This document shows, in pieces, positions 59,126 to 64,000 of a DNA stretch of 64,000 bases. Every line of letters begins with the position of its first letter. Position 1 is the stretch's first letter. The notes beneath the pieces are model-generated. The model searched no databases. It saw only the letters and a list, made by a program, of their open reading frames with translations, and was not told the DNA's origin. This DNA is from Pseudomonas fluorescens (GTDB lineage Bacteria > Pseudomonadota > Gammaproteobacteria > Pseudomonadales > Pseudomonadaceae): positions 2,400,501 to 2,464,500 of the forward strand of contig NZ_CP078138.1 in NCBI RefSeq assembly GCF_019212185.1, given 5' to 3'. Position numbers and translations under genes: made by a program.

Positions 59126-61603
59126 ATGAAAATTGAGACAACCTCGGCGACAAAGGTCGAAGATTTTGATCCTGCTGCCGGTACGCTTCTTGAGCGGGTT
59201 TTATTTAACAATCGCCTGTTTGTCGTGATGTTCTGCGCGCTAGTAACGGTTTGCCTGGGGTGGAGTGCTCGTCATATTGACCTGAATGCAAGCTTCAAGG
59301 CAGTGATTCCTAATGATCACCCATATATTCAAAACTATTTCGCTAATGAGGCCGATCTGCAAGGCCTGGGAAATACCCTCAGAGTGGTGGTTGCTACCCA
59401 GGGCGATAGCATTCTGAACGCCGACTATTTAGAGACCTTGCGAAAAATAAACGATGAAATCGTCACCATTCCCGGCGTAGAGCGACCCTTTTTGCAGTCC
59501 TTGTGGACTCGCAGCACCCGTTGGTTGATGGTGACCGAAGTGGGGATCGATGGCGGCCCGGTCATGCCGGATACGTTCGATGGCAGTCCTTCCAGCCTGG
59601 AACAGTTGAGGCTTAACATTCTTCGTTCGGGAGAAGTCGGAAAATTGGTGGCTGCCGACTTTCGGTCGAGCGCTATCGTTGTTCCCTTGTTGGATTATGA
59701 CGCTCAAGCGCAGAAGGCGCTTCACTACGGTGAGCTATCCAAGCAGCTGGAAAACATCAGGAGGAAGTACGAAGGTCAGGGTGTCAGTATTCATATCGTC
59801 GGCTTTGCAAAAGTCGTCGGCGATCTGATTGATGGCTTGAGCCAGATATTAATATTCTTTGCAATTGCCGTCGCCATTGCGGCTGCGATGGTTTTTTGGT
59901 TCACCCATTGCGTGCGAAGTACTTTGTTGGTTGTGACCTGTTCCCTTATCGCTGTGGTTTGGCAGTTGGGGATCTTACCGTTGATTGGCTTTCGCCTGGA
60001 CCCCTATTCGATTCTGGTTCCGTTCCTCATCTTTGCCATTGGCATGAGTCACGGCGCGCAAAAAATGAATGGTGTGATGCAGGATATCGGCCGCGGCATG
60101 CATCGTCTTCATGCGGCACGCAATACCTTCCGGCGTTTGTTCATGGCCGGCTTCACAGCGTTGGTTTGTGATGCGGTCGGCTTTGCAGTGCTGTTCATGG
60201 TCAATATTCAGGCGATTCGCGAGTTAGCCATCGCTGCGAGTATCGGCGTGGCCATTCTGATCTTCACCAATCTAATCCTGCTGCCCGTCCTGTTAACCTA
60301 TACAGGGGTCAACGACCGGGCGGCCAAACGGGCTCTTGTCCAAGAGCAAAATTCCCTGGACGCGGCTCATGGAAGGCTTTCCCTGTGGCGAGTGCTGACA
60401 CTTTTCACCCAGCGGCGCTGGGCTATTGGCGCGATTGCCTGCGCAGTGATATTGGCGGTAGCCGGTTTAGTGGTTGCGTCGCGGTTGCAGGTGGGTGATC
60501 TGGATGCCGGGGCACCGGAATTACGTGCCGATTCTCGATACAATCTGGATAACGCCTATTTGACCAGCCATTACGCGACCAGCAGTGATGTCATGGCAAT
60601 TATGGTCAAGACCCCTCCTGATCAATGTGTTAACTACGAAACGCTGGTGAAGGTCCGCGATCTGCAAATCCTCCTGGGGCAATTACCCGGCGTCGAGGCC
60701 ACCAACTCATTCGCAAACTTGGCCAGGCAAATGACTTCTGCTTACAGCGAAGGCAGTTTCAAGTGGGCAGAAATTCTGCCCAATCAAGCGGCCTTGAACT
60801 CGCTGATCGGTCAAACGCCTCGGGGGCTGCTTAACACTAATTGTGATCTGCTCACCGTGTATGCCTACCTGAAAGACCACAAGGCGCAGACACTCCAGCA
60901 AACGGTGGAAGTTGTTGAGGCTTTTGCCAAGGAGAACGACACCGCAAACGTGAAGTTCTTGCTCGCTGCGGGGAACGCAGGCATTGAGGCGGCGACCAAT
61001 CAAGTGGTCAAGCACCACAACTACTTGATGCTGGTCGGGGTCTATCTCGTCGTCATTGTGCTTGCACTGGTTGCATTTCGCTCCTGGCAAGCGGTGGTGG
61101 TCGCAGTGGTACCGCTCGTATTGACAAGTATTCTTGCCGAAGCGCTGATGGTTTGGGTGGGCGTTGGGCTGAAGGTCGCTACGCTACCCGTAACGGCTTT
61201 GGGAGTAGGAATCGGGATCGACTATGCGCTGTATATCTTAAGTGTGACGTTAGCCTGGATGCGTATGGGGGCATCACTCGGTGAAGCGTACTACCGTTCA
61301 CTGCTGTTCGTGGGGCGAGTGGTGATGCTCACTGGCGCGACATTGGCGGCGGGCGTTGCGACTTGGGTGTTCTCACCCATCAAGTTTCAAGCCGATATGG
61401 GTATGCTGTTGGCCTTCATGTTCCTTGTAAACATGTTCGGTGCGCTGATCTTGCTGCCCGCGTTGGCCAGTTTCCTGCTGAAACCACAGCTTCAGGCTCG
61501 CGAGAGTCAACATGCCGCCGTTGAGTCTTGCGAGTTCGACGAGCTACAAGAGCCTCAGAGTCGGAAATGTAGTCGTGCGTCGCTGGAAGTGAGAGGCGTC
61601 TAA
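59126..61603 (+). CDS. RND-superfamily (MMPL-like) transporter
   Basis: 825 residues from ATG 59126, 10 bases after the YCF48 stop. It has the two-repeat RND layout: membrane helix at ~35-55, a periplasmic loop, five to six helices at ~240-400, a second loop and a final helix bundle. 'PFLIFAIGMSHGAQKMNGVM' and 'VGIGIDYALYILSVTLAWMR' contain the proton-relay region of MMPL/HpnN-type exporters. Members move lipids, hopanoids or steroids. It should drive movement of the ligand handled by the DUF1302/DUF1329 proteins. A terminator follows. Confidence 0.92.
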   Translation: MKIETTSATKVEDFDPAAGTLLERVLFNNRLFVVMFCALVTVCLGWSARHIDLNASFKAVIPNDHPYIQNYFANEADLQGLGNTLRVVVATQGDSILNADYLETLRKINDEIVTIPGVERPFLQSLWTRSTRWLMVTEVGIDGGPVMPDTFDGSPSSLEQLRLNILRSGEVGKLVAADFRSSAIVVPLLDYDAQAQKALHYGELSKQLENIRRKYEGQGVSIHIVGFAKVVGDLIDGLSQILIFFAIAVAIAAAMVFWFTHCVRSTLLVVTCSLIAVVWQLGILPLIGFRLDPYSILVPFLIFAIGMSHGAQKMNGVMQDIGRGMHRLHAARNTFRRLFMAGFTALVCDAVGFAVLFMVNIQAIRELAIAASIGVAILIFTNLILLPVLLTYTGVNDRAAKRALVQEQNSLDAAHGRLSLWRVLTLFTQRRWAIGAIACAVILAVAGLVVASRLQVGDLDAGAPELRADSRYNLDNAYLTSHYATSSDVMAIMVKTPPDQCVNYETLVKVRDLQILLGQLPGVEATNSFANLARQMTSAYSEGSFKWAEILPNQAALNSLIGQTPRGLLNTNCDLLTVYAYLKDHKAQTLQQTVEVVEAFAKENDTANVKFLLAAGNAGIEAATNQVVKHHNYLMLVGVYLVVIVLALVAFRSWQAVVVAVVPLVLTSILAEALMVWVGVGLKVATLPVTALGVGIGIDYALYILSVTLAWMRMGASLGEAYYRSLLFVGRVVMLTGATLAAGVATWVFSPIKFQADMGMLLAFMFLVNMFGALILLPALASFLLKPQLQARESQHAAVESCEFDELQEPQSRKCSRASLEVRGV

Positions 61604-61620
61604 GCAAGCATCGTTCAATC

Positions 61621-61649
61621 AACGCCGCACTGAGTGCGGCGTTCTTTTT
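61621..61649 (+). terminator. Rho-independent terminator of the envelope transport operon
   Basis: AACGCCGCAC and GTGCGGCGTT form a perfect 10-bp stem with a three-base loop, followed by CTTTTT. Confidence 0.92.
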
Positions 61650-61763
61650 GAATACTGCGGGTGGATGATGCCGCACTTGTTTACGGCTCTCGGCGGTGGA
61701 TGGCCCGAGGTTTTGTCGAAACGCTGGAAGCCGGACATTGCGATGGTGTTGCGCGCTTATTGA

Positions 61764-62573
61764 TTAATCGCGCAGCAGGAATTCACGAACGGCATGGCGA
61801 GCGGTTTCGGATTCGTCCAGTACCAGGTGCCCTGCATTTCCCACTATGTTCACTTCGCAGTGGGGAAGGGCTTGTTGCCAGTGTCCGGCTTGGCCGACCG
61901 GAAGAATTCTGTCTTCTTTACCCCAGACAACCAGGGTAGGCGTTTGAATTTTCTGCAGGGTCGAAGGCATCGCGGTATTTATCATTTTCCCGTTGAGTAA
62001 TAACCGGCAGGCTGAATCTCCTTCCTTCTTGCGCATGGCATTGAATTCTTCATCTGGCCCTTCAGGGAGGTAGGGCGCCAGGCTGCTGACATTGTGTACC
62101 AGGTAGTTGGGGATCTGCTCTGGCGGAACTTTACTCAGGTCAGTGGGCGGATGCTCTTTCACATCAAGGCCGGCGGGACACGCGAGCACTAAACGATTTA
62201 CGCGCGAGCCATGCTGCGCCGCAAACTCGGCAGCGAGGTATCCCCCAAGCGAGGTTCCGACCAGGTGAACGCGATCCAGGTCCAACACGTCAAATAGCTT
62301 GGCGTAGTGATCGACATAACCTTGAATTGAATCAATTCGAGGGTTGATTGCCGACGCGCCGAAACCCGGATGGTAGGGCAGATACGTCGTAAAGTACTTG
62401 TCCCACTGATCGGAAAACCCTATTCCATGCCAGGTTCCGGCTCCATGGAAATACACCAACGACTCACCCGTTCCGTTTTGATATACGACAGTTCCAGTGT
62501 TATCAATGTTGAATTCTTTTCGGATGTAAGTGCGGTGATCAACCCTGCGGTCGCCGAATGGAAAGCTGCTCAT
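61764..62573 (-). CDS. Alpha/beta hydrolase (meta-cleavage-product hydrolase-like)
   Basis: 269 residues from ATG 62573 behind CAGGAG. Motifs: 'LVYFHGAGTWHGIG' (oxyanion), 'YLPYHPGFGAS', 'VHLVGTSLGGYLAAEFAAQH' (nucleophile Ser108), 'LVVWGKEDRILPV' (Asp) and 'NAGHLVLDESE' (His). The triad is complete and there is no signal peptide. It resembles BphD-type C-C bond hydrolases and epoxide/ester hydrolases of catabolic clusters. It is convergent with the RND operon. Substrate unknown. Confidence 0.85.
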   Translation of the reverse strand: MSSFPFGDRRVDHRTYIRKEFNIDNTGTVVYQNGTGESLVYFHGAGTWHGIGFSDQWDKYFTTYLPYHPGFGASAINPRIDSIQGYVDHYAKLFDVLDLDRVHLVGTSLGGYLAAEFAAQHGSRVNRLVLACPAGLDVKEHPPTDLSKVPPEQIPNYLVHNVSSLAPYLPEGPDEEFNAMRKKEGDSACRLLLNGKMINTAMPSTLQKIQTPTLVVWGKEDRILPVGQAGHWQQALPHCEVNIVGNAGHLVLDESETARHAVREFLLRD

Positions 62574-62891
62574 AAAATGCACTCCTGATGATAGGTCCGC
62601 TGTATAAGTACGAAGTATGGAGGCGTAGCGTTATGGAAAAACGCACCTTCGCTTCATATTTCGTCCACGCCGAGTCGACGCCATAGGCATCCAGTTCAGT
62701 ATCGAGATCAGACTTTCTTCACCTCACCTATCTTCCGGCAGGCGTTGTCGAAAAATGCTTGATGGGATTCTAGGAATGAGCAATGACAATGGGCTCATTC
62801 ACCTAAACAAACGGATCAGCCTGGATCTGCAGCAGATAACCATTCGTGCTGCACAGGACCTCCGCAGTATTCCACTACCGAGAAAATAACA
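62574..62891. other. Gap between hydrolase and chemoreceptor genes
   Basis: 318 bases without a recognisable gene. It must hold the divergent promoters of the hydrolase and chemoreceptor genes; no clear operator or hairpin was seen. Confidence 0.45.
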
Positions 62892-64000
62892 ATGCGAAAC
62901 TTGGTCGATCTGTCAATTGGAAGGAAGTTGTTACTCGCTTTTGGTTTTCTGCTGATCATCGCCTTAGGTGTTGCCGGGTTAGGGTTTTACAGCATGTCTG
63001 CGATATTCCAGCAGGGAACCTTCATCACCCTCATTTCTGATATCAATGCCCGGCAATTAGAAGTACAGATCGCTCAAAGGGACTTTGCCCTCACTCGCTC
63101 AGCAGAGGCTGCAAGGCAAGCGCAAAAGTTGATCGGTGAACTCAAGCAAGAACTTGATCGCCTGCGGGTCAGTCAACCGGGACATTCCTCTGCGAATGTT
63201 CTGGGTGAAATGGCGTCGGCAGCGGGACACTATGCTCAAAACCTGGATGATTTGGTCCGCCTGACCGATTCCGTCGGCTTATTTACTGGGCGTCAGGAAA
63301 TCGAGGCGCTTAACACCGGCTTGGACAAAGATGCTCGGCGGCTTCTCGAGTTAGGAAAAGAGGTCTACTCCGCACAAAGCCATGAAATGCTTGCGTTGAA
63401 AACACGCATATTCCAGTCGCTCGGCGCCAGCGTGCTTCTGCTCCTTTTCGTCGCGGCAGGCTCTACCTTCGTGCTTCAGGCCCAAATAGTGGGTCCTTTA
63501 CGAAAGGCGGTAGGGGTACTGCAAGACGTTGCAAAAGGAAATCTGGCGGTTCGGATGGACAGTCATCGGCGTGACGAAATAGGTCAGTTGTATGCTTCCA
63601 TGCAGCGAATGTGTGACGGATTGCGGGGGTTGGTGACTGGAATCGGCGATGGCATCCATCAACTTGGGCAGGTTGCGCAGGCGTTTTCTGAATATGGCAT
63701 TGCCAGTCAAAATACTGCCCAGGTTCAGGTGCAAGAGTCTGAGCAGGCTGCGTCGGCGATGACGCAGATGGTCGCGAGCGTTCAGGAAGTGGCTGATAAT
63801 ACGCAGCAGGCCCGAGGGGCCGCAGAGTTGGCGGAACGTCAGGCAACAGCCGGAGTGGACGTTGTCGGTGAGACGGTACGGCAGATTGATCGACTGGTGC
63901 TCGGCGTTGAGCGCTCTACCGAGTCGGTGGTTCGCCTGGAGACGGAAAGCAATCGAATCAGTGGCGTGCTTGACGTCATTCGATCAGTGGCAGAACAGAC
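62892..64000 (+). CDS. Methyl-accepting chemotaxis protein, N-terminal part
   Basis: The frame runs off the right edge after ~369 residues. Start MRNLVDLSIGRKLLLAFGFL leads into the first membrane helix (to ~31). A ~150-residue periplasmic four-helix sensor domain follows, then a second helix at ~180-200 ('SLGASVLLLLFVAAGSTFVL'). A HAMP domain ('VGPLRKAVGVLQDVAKGNLA') and the start of the signalling coiled coil come next ('ESEQAASAMTQMVASVQEVA'). The sensor belongs to the helical-bundle type seen in receptors for organic acids. It may steer cells to the compound handled by the 50-62 kb genes. Confidence 0.93.
   Translation, partial: MRNLVDLSIGRKLLLAFGFLLIIALGVAGLGFYSMSAIFQQGTFITLISDINARQLEVQIAQRDFALTRSAEAARQAQKLIGELKQELDRLRVSQPGHSSANVLGEMASAAGHYAQNLDDLVRLTDSVGLFTGRQEIEALNTGLDKDARRLLELGKEVYSAQSHEMLALKTRIFQSLGASVLLLLFVAAGSTFVLQAQIVGPLRKAVGVLQDVAKGNLAVRMDSHRRDEIGQLYASMQRMCDGLRGLVTGIGDGIHQLGQVAQAFSEYGIASQNTAQVQVQESEQAASAMTQMVASVQEVADNTQQARGAAELAERQATAGVDVVGETVRQIDRLVLGVERSTESVVRLETESNRISGVLDVIRSVAEQ

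Noticed and set aside
1..64000. CRISPR array
   Set aside because: No regularly spaced repeat of 23-40 bases with unique spacers was seen; the only phased repeats are the three 7-mers at 12369-12396.

Overview
The window looks like a Pseudomonas chromosome (fluorescens/putida type). The signs are the 399-residue glutathione-independent formaldehyde dehydrogenase, pseudomonad-like EtfAB, a D3-like siphophage tail module and a tRNA-Pro(GGG) attachment site. I had no database access, so family names come from recognised motifs and remembered homologues; pathway statements are inference unless stated otherwise.

Layout. (1) 1-12.5 kb is the right end of a lambda-like prophage: tape-measure C-terminus, minor tail proteins, an NlpC/P60-type protein, a TipJ/J-type tip protein, an SGNH-esterase tail protein and a lambda-R-like endolysin. 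It also carries two probable lysogenic-conversion genes: a membrane-anchored paralogue of the tail esterase and a TagE-like glycosyltransferase. It ends in arm-type-like repeats and the 3' half of tRNA-Pro(GGG). (2) 12.5-33.55 kb is a catabolic island bounded by two copies of that tRNA fragment. Each copy is followed by about 0.9-1.1 kb of ~98% identical DNA carrying a solute-binding-protein gene, intact on the left and broken on the right. A truncated integrase start sits just inside the right boundary. (3) 33.5-41.6 kb is a graveyard of truncated genes (binding protein, purU, trkH, two IS1182-type transposases) with a few apparently intact genes between them (CPBP protease-like, TerC, small membrane or secreted proteins). 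(4) 41.7-46.8 kb is an SDR / ACS-family MFS / split-transketolase operon with a divergent LysR gene and a strong palindromic operator. (5) 46.9-50.1 kb holds a zinc-free MDR oxidoreductase, two small genes and a complete IS256-family element with a 9-bp target duplication. (6) 50.2-64 kb holds fdhA, a VanA-like Rieske oxygenase, an AraC regulator, an SDR, a DUF1302-DUF1329-YCF48-RND envelope transport set, an alpha/beta hydrolase and the start of a chemoreceptor.

The main discovery candidate is the island operon at 12.7-25.6 kb. It encodes an aminotransferase, a two-subunit ThDP 2-oxoacid decarboxylase, a Sad/YneI-like succinic-semialdehyde-type dehydrogenase, a family III CoA-transferase, an acyl-CoA dehydrogenase with its own EtfAB, an FAS1/MaoC-type (itaconyl/mesaconyl-CoA) hydratase and a CitE-like lyase. 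Three RraA/HMG-aldolase-like proteins and a glutamate/aspartate-type binding protein belong to the same operon; a KgtP-like 2-oxoglutarate permease and an AGCS symporter lie next to it. In order, these steps would convert a 4-substituted glutamate such as 4-methylglutamate through 4-methyl-2-oxoglutarate, methylsuccinic semialdehyde, methylsuccinyl-CoA, mesaconyl-CoA and citramalyl-CoA to acetyl-CoA and pyruvate. The aldolases would handle the 4-hydroxy-4-methyl branch. I know of no described pathway of this composition; it is a testable hypothesis.
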